5,803 nucleotides of DNA, taken from Fimbriimonadia bacterium (lineage in GTDB: Bacteria; Armatimonadota; Fimbriimonadia; Fimbriimonadales; Fimbriimonadaceae). Both the position numbers and the translations under genes were made by a program. The notes under the pieces were generated by a model, which saw only the letters and a program-made list of their open reading frames with translations, was not told the origin of the DNA and did no database searches. The first letter of the stretch is position 1; the number at the start of each line of letters is the position of its first letter. Of this stretch, positions 1 to 5,803 are shown piece by piece. The stretch lies in assembly GCA_029824495.1 (NCBI GenBank), contig JALGXY010000002.1:1-5803 (forward strand). Direction: 5' to 3'.

Positions 1-35
1 GGGATCCGAACGCTGAAAGAATCGTGGATTTCTGA
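1..35 (+). CDS. Possible C-terminal tail of an upstream gene (partial)
   Basis: The frame starting at base 3 stays open to a TGA at 33-35 and encodes DPNAERIVDF. The stop lies 11 bases before the porin ATG, a spacing typical of an operon. The fragment is too short to identify. Frame 1 is also open through this stretch and frame 2 stops at 14-16, so the choice of frame rests only on the convenient stop. If real, the porin would be co-transcribed with an upstream gene outside the window. Confidence 0.22.
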   Translation, partial: DPNAERIVDF

Positions 36-37
36 AC

Positions 38-46
38 GAGGAAAAA
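38..46 (+). promoter_or_regulatory. Shine-Dalgarno site that fixes the porin start
   Basis: GAGG at 38-41 is followed by an A-rich spacer of five bases and ATG at 47. This is the clearest ribosome binding site in the window. It supports ATG 47 over the only other in-frame option before the stop at 14-16, a CTG at 32. Confidence 0.6.
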
Positions 47-1258
47 ATGATCTTCTTTCTGAACCTGCCGGCAGTCGTACCGCCGGTAACAGAAAATCTG
101 ACCTTCGACTTTACTGGTCGAGTTAGATTTGAAGGCCGTGAAAACGGCGATCTGAACGGCGCCAGCGCCGATGATGTCGATAAACTGGTCTCACGATTCC
201 GATTTGGAGTCAACCTGAATACCGGCGAGTCATCAAAGCTGCGCTTGGTCTACCAGGGCAACTACTTGACCGTCGACCCCGATGGTGGGCCGTCAGTCGA
301 TACAGACCAGGACATGCTGGTCGAAGGCTATCTGACCACCGTCAACAACGGCAACCGAATGACATTCGGCCGCCAGAAAGTCAACAAGGGTGACCAGCGA
401 CTGATTGGTGCTCTCGAATGGGCCAATACATCCCGATCCTGGGATGCTGTCCGATTTGAGCAGGGCAGCTGGGATTTTGTTTATGGCCGACTCGCCATCA
501 ACCCAAAGACCAACTACAATGTCTGGCTTTCCTTGGCCGCTTATCAGAGTGGTGACTGCGAAACCATGCTTATCAACAAGTATGTCAAGCAGGGCGGACC
601 GGACACAAACCACTTCACATTGACCAACCGCTTCACCAAGAGCATCGGCTCGGGTGCAGCGCTTGACGTCACCAGTGCGTTTCAGTTCGGCACTTCAGGC
701 GGCAGGGATCACGAAGCTTGGGCTGCATCAGCCAAAGCAACCATGCCTGTCAGCGATAAGCTGGGCCTCTTCGTAGAAGCCAACACAGCCTCTGGCGGCA
801 GCCAGGAAGACGACACATCCAACACGTTTGACCAGCTCTACCCGACAGGTCACAAGTTCAACGGATATGCCGACTTCCAGGGTTGGAGCAACGTGACAGC
901 CCTTTCTGCTGGCCTCAACTACAAGGCATCAAGCAAACTTGGTCTCCGAGCAGCGTTCCACTCATTCCGACTCTTTGACGAGACGGATGGCTGGTATGGC
1001 GTCAGCGGCGGCATCAACAAGATCAACGGCGGCAACGCCATCGATCCGACAGGTGCAGCTGGCAAAGACATCGGAACCGAGATTGATCTGTCCCTGAACT
1101 ACAAGATCAACGACAGCTTCTCAATTCAGGCCGGATGGTCAGAATTTGATCCAGGCTCGTTCGTTGAAAACCTCTTCAATGCTTCGCCCGGCAACACTGT
1201 CGAAGGCTATGCTGCAAAGAGCCGGTTCCTTTTCCTCAGCGTTTCGCTCAAATATTGA
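47..1258 (+). CDS. Alginate-export-like outer-membrane porin
   Basis: A 403-residue beta-barrel protein of the alginate-export type (Pfam Alginate_exp-like), expected to sit in the outer membrane and pass small solutes, possibly acidic oligosaccharides. The hallmark block at residues 108-137 starts GRQ, continues GDQRLIGALEW and ends NTSRSWDAVRF. A second family block at about 259-280 holds the FDQLYPTGHKFNGYAD stretch followed by a GW pair. Alternating hydrophobic strands run throughout, and the chain ends FLSVSLKY, with the C-terminal aromatic residue used in barrel assembly. It is slightly shorter than the roughly 450-500 residues I expect for this family. The N-terminus (MIFFLNLPAVVPPV) is hydrophobic but has no basic n-region, so the signal peptide is atypical. 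The start is supported by GAGG five bases upstream. A strong terminator follows the stop by 26 bases, so this is the last gene of its transcript. Substrate unknown; alginate itself is not implied. Confidence 0.85.
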   Translation: MIFFLNLPAVVPPVTENLTFDFTGRVRFEGRENGDLNGASADDVDKLVSRFRFGVNLNTGESSKLRLVYQGNYLTVDPDGGPSVDTDQDMLVEGYLTTVNNGNRMTFGRQKVNKGDQRLIGALEWANTSRSWDAVRFEQGSWDFVYGRLAINPKTNYNVWLSLAAYQSGDCETMLINKYVKQGGPDTNHFTLTNRFTKSIGSGAALDVTSAFQFGTSGGRDHEAWAASAKATMPVSDKLGLFVEANTASGGSQEDDTSNTFDQLYPTGHKFNGYADFQGWSNVTALSAGLNYKASSKLGLRAAFHSFRLFDETDGWYGVSGGINKINGGNAIDPTGAAGKDIGTEIDLSLNYKINDSFSIQAGWSEFDPGSFVENLFNASPGNTVEGYAAKSRFLFLSVSLKY

Positions 1259-1284
1259 CGAGAGGCTGAACCTCCCTCCCTCAA

Positions 1285-1316
1285 AGGCCCTCGCTTCGGC
1301 GGGGGCCTCAATTTTT
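1285..1316 (+). terminator. Rho-independent terminator after the porin
   Basis: Bases 1285-1294 pair with 1299-1308 as a ten-pair G+C-rich stem with one T-G wobble. The loop is TTCG (1295-1298), the extra-stable tetraloop. CAA and then five T residues (1312-1316) follow at once. It ends the porin transcript and separates it from the Crp-family gene, which must therefore have its own promoter somewhere in about 1259-1350. I could not recognise -35/-10 boxes there. Confidence 0.9.
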
Positions 1317-1350
1317 CGTGCGATGGTCAATTCATGCAAAAATAGCTCTG

Positions 1351-2058
1351 ATGGAAAGCATAACGGAGGAGTTGAGCGTATCTGAGATCGTAAAATCGAG
1401 CCGACTTCTGGATTGCCTTTCCGAAGAGACCCTGGCTCAGATGATCGAATCGTCAGAATCGCTCGTCTTTAAGCGAGGCGAGACTGTCTGGTACACGGGC
1501 AAAGAAGTCGATTACGTCTGTATTGTTGGTTCAGGTTTTGTGAAAATGGTCAGATCTTTCAGCTCCGGCCAAGAGGTCACTGCAGAGATTCACGGGCCGG
1601 GCCAGCTTTTTGGAATGCTGGGCACAATTCAAGGCTGCGGATGCCCGCTCGAAGCGCGGGCTGTCACCAGAGTTCAGTTGGCAGCCGTTCCTAAAGAGAA
1701 AGCGCTTGACGCCTACATGACATCGATTCAGCTCAAAGACAAGCTGATTCAGATCTCGGCGGAGCGCATGCACCAAAAAGTCGATCTTGTAGCTCAGATG
1801 GCAACGGCCTCTGTCGAAGAGCGCATAGCCATGATCCTCTATAGTCTTGTCGAGCACTTTGGCAAAGAGGACAGCAACGGGGTCATCGACATCCTGGTTC
1901 CGCTGGCGCGACAAGACATTGCCGAGATGGCCGGCACGACTGTCGAATCGACCATCCGCGTAATGAGCCGCTGGCAGAAAGAGGGGATCGTGGCAGGGCG
2001 AATCAAGCGGATCTGCATCTGTAACCCAGATGCTCTTTGGCAGCATCTGAAGAGCTGA
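1351..2058 (+). CDS. Crp/Fnr-family transcriptional regulator
   Basis: A 235-residue cytoplasmic DNA-binding regulator. Residues about 18-115 form the cyclic-nucleotide-binding-type beta-roll: FKRGETVWYTG, then VCIVGSGFVKM, then HGPGQLFG. Residues about 118-150 are the long dimerisation helix. Residues about 154-235 are the winged helix-turn-helix, with the family signature LARQDIAEMAGTTVESTIRV at 185-204; E199 and R203 are in the DNA-contacting positions. The cAMP-binding Glu and Arg-Ser of E. coli CRP appear replaced (Q85, and C98-P99), so cAMP is an unlikely ligand. Cysteines occur as CGC (96-98) and CIC (222-224), plus C22 and C57; there is no N-terminal FNR iron-sulfur cluster motif. ATG 1351 is preferred. 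A GTG at 1318 is in frame but touches the terminator T-run, and neither has a good ribosome binding site. GGAGG at 1365-1369 lies too close to TTG 1372. The gene overlaps the next by one base, so it probably regulates its own operon. Confidence 0.88.
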   Translation: MESITEELSVSEIVKSSRLLDCLSEETLAQMIESSESLVFKRGETVWYTGKEVDYVCIVGSGFVKMVRSFSSGQEVTAEIHGPGQLFGMLGTIQGCGCPLEARAVTRVQLAAVPKEKALDAYMTSIQLKDKLIQISAERMHQKVDLVAQMATASVEERIAMILYSLVEHFGKEDSNGVIDILVPLARQDIAEMAGTTVESTIRVMSRWQKEGIVAGRIKRICICNPDALWQHLKS

Positions 2059-2060
2059 TG
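2049..2060 (+). promoter_or_regulatory. TGATG stop-start overlap with weak ribosome binding site
   Basis: The regulator stop TGA (2056-2058) shares its last A with the peptidase ATG (2058-2060). GAAGAG at 2049-2054 is the only Shine-Dalgarno-like stretch and lies inside the regulator coding sequence. This layout is typical of translational coupling. It also decides the peptidase start: a TTG at 2037 is in frame, but it would add seven residues ahead of the conserved MRIAVCGI beginning. Confidence 0.7.
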
Positions 2061-3470
2061 CGCATCGCAGTCTGCGGAATTGCCACAGAATGCAGCACCT
2101 TTTCCCCGCTGTTGGCTGGCCGTGCCGATTTTCGCATTTTGACAGGCGACAACCTTTTGAAGAACGGTCGTCTTCCCAACCTAGAGCCGGATGAAGAGTG
2201 GCTGCCAATCCTGGTCGCACGAGCTCTGCCAGGAGGCTCTGTCGAATCTGACTTCTTCGATGAGCTCGTCGCCAAGATCGACCGGGGGCTGGCCTCTGTT
2301 GGACCGATCGATGCGGTCTATCTCGACCTTCACGGGGCGATGAACGTCCACGGCAGAGACGATGCCGAGGGCGCACTCGCTGCTGCGATTCGCCATAGAG
2401 TTGGACCAGACACAATCATCGGCGCCAGCATGGATCTCCACGGCAACATTACAGAGGAGCTGGTTCAGAACATCGATGTGCTCACCGGCTATCGTACGGC
2501 TCCCCATGTCGACGTCGAAGAGACCCGTGAATGCGCCATGCATCTGATTCGGCGATGCCGGGCCGAAGGGCGGCCGCATAAGGCGCTGGTGCCGATACCG
2601 GTTGCTCTTCCTGGTGAAAAGACGAGCACCGAATGGGCGCCAGGTGACCGGCTCTGGAACTCGCTTGAAGAGTTCGATGCCCGTCCAGGAATCTGGGATA
2701 CGTCGCTCTTTGTCGGCTATGCCTGGGCCGATGAGCCGCGAAACGGGGCAGTCTCTGTTGTTTTTGGCTCTGATCCTGAGGCTGCAGGAAAAGCCGCAGA
2801 AGAGATCGCACAGCTCTACTTCGATGCACGTCAGGAATTCCAATTTGGAGCCGATGCGATGGAGATCGACGAGGCAGTCTCTTCTGCCCTGAATTTTGAT
2901 AGAAGCCCTGTGATTCTGAGCGACAGTGGCGACAACCCAACCGCTGGCGGAGCAGGGGACACGACCGATGTTTTGAGAGCACTCTTGGCGGCTGGGGCGC
3001 AGAATACGCTCGTTGCCGGTCTGGCCGATGAAGCGGCGTTCCTGCTCTGTCGAGAAGGCGAGTCTGTCTCGCTCAGCCTCGGCGGAAAACTCGACCCCGT
3101 CCATTCCTCAAGCCTCGAAGTCGAGGCCAGGGTCCTTCGCACTTTTGAAGAGACAGCAGTGCTTCAGATTGACGGCATCACTCTGATTCTCACGCAGCGT
3201 CGACGCCCATTCCACCACCGCTCTGATTTCACCGATCTTGGACTGGGGCCAGAGGACTATAAGGTGATCTCAGTCAAGATCGGCTATCTCGTGCCTGAGC
3301 TGAAAGCGATGGCGCATCACAACATTTTGGTGCTCAGCCCTGGTGCAGTCGATCAACGCCTCCAGAAGCGCCCTTACAGCCGGATCAAGAGGCCGATGTT
3401 CCCCTGGGACCTAGAGTTTTCATGGAAGCCGCAGGCATTCATCGCAAAACCGCTGCCGGCAGGTACATAA
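2058..3470 (+). CDS. M81-family (MlrC-like) metallopeptidase
   Basis: A 470-residue protein of the MlrC family (peptidase M81, Pfam DUF1485 plus MlrC C-terminal domain), named for the zinc enzyme that cleaves linearised microcystin; most members have no known substrate. The start MRIAVCGI is followed by ATECSTFSP, the variant here of the common HETNTFSP block, keeping E11. DLHGAM is at 90-95. MDLHGN at 125-130 supplies D126 and H128, and APHVDVEET places H150; these match the expected Asp-His...His zinc ligands. The C-terminal domain begins near 285 with SDSGDNPTAGG (288-298). Near the end, GYLVPEL stands where many members have an HFR motif, and RPMFPWD is the usual closing block. No signal peptide or membrane segment is seen, so it is probably cytoplasmic. 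It is coupled to the regulator by TGATG and followed after 12 bases by the fucosidase. A role on glycopeptides or cyclic peptides is only a guess. Confidence 0.87.
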   Translation: MRIAVCGIATECSTFSPLLAGRADFRILTGDNLLKNGRLPNLEPDEEWLPILVARALPGGSVESDFFDELVAKIDRGLASVGPIDAVYLDLHGAMNVHGRDDAEGALAAAIRHRVGPDTIIGASMDLHGNITEELVQNIDVLTGYRTAPHVDVEETRECAMHLIRRCRAEGRPHKALVPIPVALPGEKTSTEWAPGDRLWNSLEEFDARPGIWDTSLFVGYAWADEPRNGAVSVVFGSDPEAAGKAAEEIAQLYFDARQEFQFGADAMEIDEAVSSALNFDRSPVILSDSGDNPTAGGAGDTTDVLRALLAAGAQNTLVAGLADEAAFLLCREGESVSLSLGGKLDPVHSSSLEVEARVLRTFEETAVLQIDGITLILTQRRRPFHHRSDFTDLGLGPEDYKVISVKIGYLVPELKAMAHHNILVLSPGAVDQRLQKRPYSRIKRPMFPWDLEFSWKPQAFIAKPLPAGT

Positions 3471-3482
3471 TCAGCCCCAGAC

Positions 3483-5627
3483 ATGTTTGCAGCCCTGTCG
3501 TTCTTAGCCGCCATGAACACCCAGCATGTTGACCCACCGATGCCGTACGGCGCCACTCCGAGCGCTGCTCAGCTCAAGTGGCATGAACTGGAGTTTTATG
3601 GGTTCCTCCACTTCACAACCAACACGTTCACAGACAAGGAATGGGGGTTTGGAGATGAGAGCCCGGAAATCTTCAATCCGACGGAGTTCGATGCTGACCA
3701 GATCATTCTGTCTTTGAAGTCTGCCGGCATGAAGGCCGCGATCCTCACCTGCAAACATCACGATGGATTCTGCCTTTGGGACAGCAAGCACACCACACAC
3801 GATGTGGCCAGTTCGCCCTGGAAGAACGGAAAAGGCGACGTTGTCCGTGAGATCTCAGATGCCTGCCGGCGTCATGGGCTCAGATTCGGCGTCTACCTCT
3901 CTCCGTGGGATCGCAACTATCCCAAATATGGCGGACCGGAGTATGTCGAGTACTACCGCGCCCAGATGAAGGAGCTGCTCACCGAATACGGTGATGTGTT
4001 CGAATTCTGGTGTGACGGTGCAAACGGCGGTGACGGCTATTACGGCGGCGCTAATGAGACGCGCCGAATCGACAGGTCCACCTACTACGATTGGGTTAAC
4101 ACCTGGCAGGTCGCCTACGATCTGCAGCCCAACGTGGTCGTCTTCAGCGACATCGGCCCTCAAGTGCGTTGGATCGGCAACGAGAGCGGAGTTGCGGGCG
4201 ACCCCTGCTGGGCCACATACACGCCAAAGCCCAAGCCGGGGATGACGCAGGTCGCGCCTGGCGAAGTGCAACACGAGTTTGGCTTTAACGGCACACGGAA
4301 TGGCAAGTATTGGATTCCGGGCGAGGTTGATGTCTCGATCCGCCCCGGCTGGTTCTATCACGAAAGTCAAGATGACCAGGTGCGCAGCCCCGAAAACCTG
4401 ATCGATATGTACTTCGGTTCGGTTGGTCAAGGCGCGTCATTCCTGCTGAACGTGCCTCCAGATCGGCGTGGATTGGTGCATGAAAACGACCAGGCTTCGC
4501 TGGCGAAGATGGGTGAAATCCTGCGTGCTACGTTCGATGTCAACCTCGCCGATGGCGCTACTGTGGCCGCCTCCAACGAACGGGGTCGAGGCTTTGGTGC
4601 CAAGAACGTGCTCGACGGCAGCCGTGACACCTATTGGGCGACAGAAGATGATGAAACGACGCCCTGGATCGTGATGACTCTGCCTGAAGTGCGCACGTTC
4701 AACGTAGTCAGCATCCGCGAACACCTCCCGCTGGGTCAGAGAATCGACGACTGGGCGCTAGACGCTCTGATCAATGGCAAGTGGCGCGAGATCGGCAAGG
4801 GAACTGCAATCGGGTCGCGGCGGCTCTGGCGTGGCGACTACGTGACCACGGATCAGGTTCGGCTGCGGATCACCAAGTCTCCTGTCTGTCCGGCGATCTC
4901 CGAACTGGCGCTTTACTCGGAGCCAGCCCTGGTTCAGATCGAAGCCGGATCGACGACGTTTCTTGGTATGACAAGCGTGGTTCTGAGCGCTCCGGCGGAT
5001 GATGTTGAGGTTCGATACACGACCGATGGAAGTCAGCCGACCACTGCATCAAGTCTCTACAAAGGCCCGATCGAAATCGACAAGACCTGCACGCTCAAGA
5101 CTGCTGCTTTTCGAGATGGAACTGCGAGCCCTCGACTTGCTGAGATGGCCTTTACGGCCTATTCGGCTGCGACTCTGCTTCAGCCAAGCGCTCTGCCGGC
5201 AAATGCAGCCGCAGGCGCTACAGTTCACTGTTACGAGGGCGGCTGGCAGACCCTCGATCAGCTGGAAGGCAAAACTCCAATCAGGACAATATCGTCGACG
5301 GAGATATCGATTGATCACAGAACCAGAGACGAGCACTTTGCGCTGGTCTTCCACGCCTGGTTCGAGGCCAAATCGGACGGCCTGTACCAGTTCAGCACGT
5401 CGAGCGATGACGGCTCTCGTCTCTGGATAGGCGACACGATGGTCGTCGACAATGACGGCCTTCATGGCATGGGAGAGGTTGAAGGACTTGTTGGCCTCTC
5501 AAAGGGCTGGCACAAGATCAAAATCGCCTACTTTAATGCAGCAGGCGGCCGAGGTCTTGAGGTGAGCTGGGCAGGTCCCGATACGCCTAAAACAAGCCTC
5601 AACGGAGCGCAGCTGAAGCACGGATAA
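3483..5627 (+). CDS. GH29 alpha-L-fucosidase with F5/8C, CHB_HEX_C-like and PA14 domains
   Basis: A 714-residue enzyme expected to hydrolyse terminal alpha-L-fucose from glycans. The GH29 catalytic domain covers about residues 20-345: HFTTNTFTDKEWGFGDE from 43, CKHHDGF at 90-96, FWCDG with nucleophile candidate D178, acid/base candidate E234 in WIGNESG, and LLNVPPDRRGL near 321-331. The block spacing resembles subfamily GH29-B (alpha-1,3/1,4-specific), by recollection. A discoidin F5/8 type C domain follows (about 353-480; W385, W395). Next is a chitobiase C-terminal-like beta-sandwich (about 481-560; YTTDGSQP at 512-519), then a PA14 domain (about 575-712; GLYQFSTSSDDGSRLWIGD at 633-651). 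The accessory domains suggest sugar binding and export. The N-terminus MFAALSFLAA could be a short signal peptide but lacks basic residues. ATG 3483 is the first possible start after the in-frame peptidase TAA; ATG 3513 would remove the hydrophobic segment. No Shine-Dalgarno site is visible, so translation may depend on coupling. Confidence 0.93.
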   Translation: MFAALSFLAAMNTQHVDPPMPYGATPSAAQLKWHELEFYGFLHFTTNTFTDKEWGFGDESPEIFNPTEFDADQIILSLKSAGMKAAILTCKHHDGFCLWDSKHTTHDVASSPWKNGKGDVVREISDACRRHGLRFGVYLSPWDRNYPKYGGPEYVEYYRAQMKELLTEYGDVFEFWCDGANGGDGYYGGANETRRIDRSTYYDWVNTWQVAYDLQPNVVVFSDIGPQVRWIGNESGVAGDPCWATYTPKPKPGMTQVAPGEVQHEFGFNGTRNGKYWIPGEVDVSIRPGWFYHESQDDQVRSPENLIDMYFGSVGQGASFLLNVPPDRRGLVHENDQASLAKMGEILRATFDVNLADGATVAASNERGRGFGAKNVLDGSRDTYWATEDDETTPWIVMTLPEVRTFNVVSIREHLPLGQRIDDWALDALINGKWREIGKGTAIGSRRLWRGDYVTTDQVRLRITKSPVCPAISELALYSEPALVQIEAGSTTFLGMTSVVLSAPADDVEVRYTTDGSQPTTASSLYKGPIEIDKTCTLKTAAFRDGTASPRLAEMAFTAYSAATLLQPSALPANAAAGATVHCYEGGWQTLDQLEGKTPIRTISSTEISIDHRTRDEHFALVFHAWFEAKSDGLYQFSTSSDDGSRLWIGDTMVVDNDGLHGMGEVEGLVGLSKGWHKIKIAYFNAAGGRGLEVSWAGPDTPKTSLNGAQLKHG

Positions 5628-5726
5628 AGGACATACTGAAACTGTAGATTGACCGGAATGTTTTCGATCACCAGCAAGCCGATTGAACACCAGAAGGACT
5701 CGTGTCCTGGGTGCGTTCGTGTCCGC
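5628..5726. other. Intergenic region after the fucosidase
   Basis: No convincing terminator was found. A small hairpin (AGGAC 5695-5699, loop TCGT, GTCCT 5704-5708) has no T-run on either side. The octamer TCGTGTCC occurs twice (5700-5707 and 5717-5724), which may be chance. A + strand frame opens at ATG 5658 and runs off the window end; it is discussed as a finding, and I do not call it a gene. Confidence 0.4.
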
Positions 5727-5803
5727 TTAGAAGAGCGGCTTCGTCCAGAGCGCTTTGGCCGAAAGATCGTCAGCGTCAGCATCGAGAAATGCTGTGAAAA
5801 GCT
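5727..5803 (-). CDS. Possible C-terminal tail of a convergent gene (partial)
   Basis: Reading the minus strand from the right edge, one frame is open for 24 codons and ends in TAA (complement of 5727-5729). The residues include FLDADADDLSAKALW and finish TKPLF. Codon choice (CTC, GAC, GCG, TCG, no rare Leu codon) and the Ala/Asp/Leu-rich composition fit the other genes here. By contrast, the opposite strand reading of the same bases is Arg- and Cys-rich and uses TTA. If real, this gene converges on the fucosidase with about 100 bases between the stops. The family cannot be named from 24 residues, and chance openness over this length is quite possible. Confidence 0.35.
   Translation of the reverse strand, partial: LFTAFLDADADDLSAKALWTKPLF

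Noticed and set aside
29..64. Nine-base direct repeat TTTCTGAAC (29-37 and 56-64) around the porin start
   Set aside because: Short and isolated; the second copy is simply codons of the porin leader. There is no sign of a mobile element or duplication.
1319..1338. Imperfect inverted repeat (TGC-ATG ... CAT-GCA) ahead of the Crp-family gene as an autoregulatory operator
   Set aside because: The left half needs a one-base bulge and the halves are very short, so it is not distinguishable from chance without homologous promoters.
1531..2415. Long minus-strand open frame spanning the regulator-peptidase junction
   Set aside because: It is Arg-, His- and Ser-rich with no recognisable motif, and it lies opposite two well-identified genes, so it is an antisense shadow.
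2181..3104. Long minus-strand open frame opposite the M81 gene
   Set aside because: The + strand carries conserved MlrC motifs over the whole span; the reverse reading shows no family features.
2058..3470. Naming the M81 protein as the microcystin-degrading enzyme mlrC
   Set aside because: None of the companion mlr genes (mlrA, mlrB, mlrD) is present, the N-terminal block and the GYLVPEL region differ from the classic motif, and most family members have other or unknown substrates.
3855..4430. Minus-strand open frame opposite the GH29 catalytic domain
   Set aside because: Its Val/Ile-rich text is the complement of Asp- and Asn-rich fucosidase codons; no start signal or motif supports it.
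5695..5708. Hairpin downstream of the fucosidase as a terminator
   Set aside because: The stem has only five pairs and no T-run follows on either strand.

Overview
The window carries four complete genes on the + strand, all read left to right, plus fragments of neighbours at both edges. The organism looks like a diderm (Gram-negative-type) heterotroph that lives on polysaccharide or glycoprotein glycans. The evidence is an outer-membrane beta-barrel porin of the alginate-export type and a large, probably exported alpha-L-fucosidase with accessory carbohydrate-binding modules. G+C looks to be in the mid-50s by eye. Planctomycetota, Verrucomicrobiota and Armatimonadota (Fimbriimonadia) commonly carry such genes. 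The short hydrophobic N-termini without a basic n-region make me lean weakly to Armatimonadota, but the sequence does not settle it.

Layout: the first 35 bases may hold the last codons of an upstream gene. A clear Shine-Dalgarno site then leads into an alginate-export-like porin (47-1258). A textbook Rho-independent terminator with a UUCG loop (1285-1316) closes that transcript. After a short leader comes a Crp/Fnr-family transcription factor (preferred start 1351, end 2058). Its stop codon overlaps the start of an M81/MlrC-like metallopeptidase (2058-3470) in a TGATG arrangement. Only 12 bases later begins the GH29 alpha-L-fucosidase (3483-5627), with catalytic, F5/8 type C (discoidin), chitobiase C-terminal-like and PA14 domains in that order. 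The last 176 bases hold no complete gene. The better reading is the C-terminal tail of a convergent minus-strand gene ending at 5727. A competing + strand reading, starting at 5658, faintly resembles the N-terminus of MoaE.

Working model (inference): the regulator, metallopeptidase and fucosidase form one transcription unit with its own regulator first. The fucosidase would release L-fucose from glycans outside the cytoplasm, and the porin would admit small anionic or sugar products, although it sits in a separate transcript. The peptidase substrate is unknown. The family name comes from microcystin breakdown, but most M81 proteins have no proven substrate. The Crp-family protein lacks the usual cAMP contacts and has an unusual pair of cysteines there, so its signal is probably not cAMP. 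I see no CRISPR array, mobile element, tRNA or rRNA, and nothing that amounts to a clearly new system.
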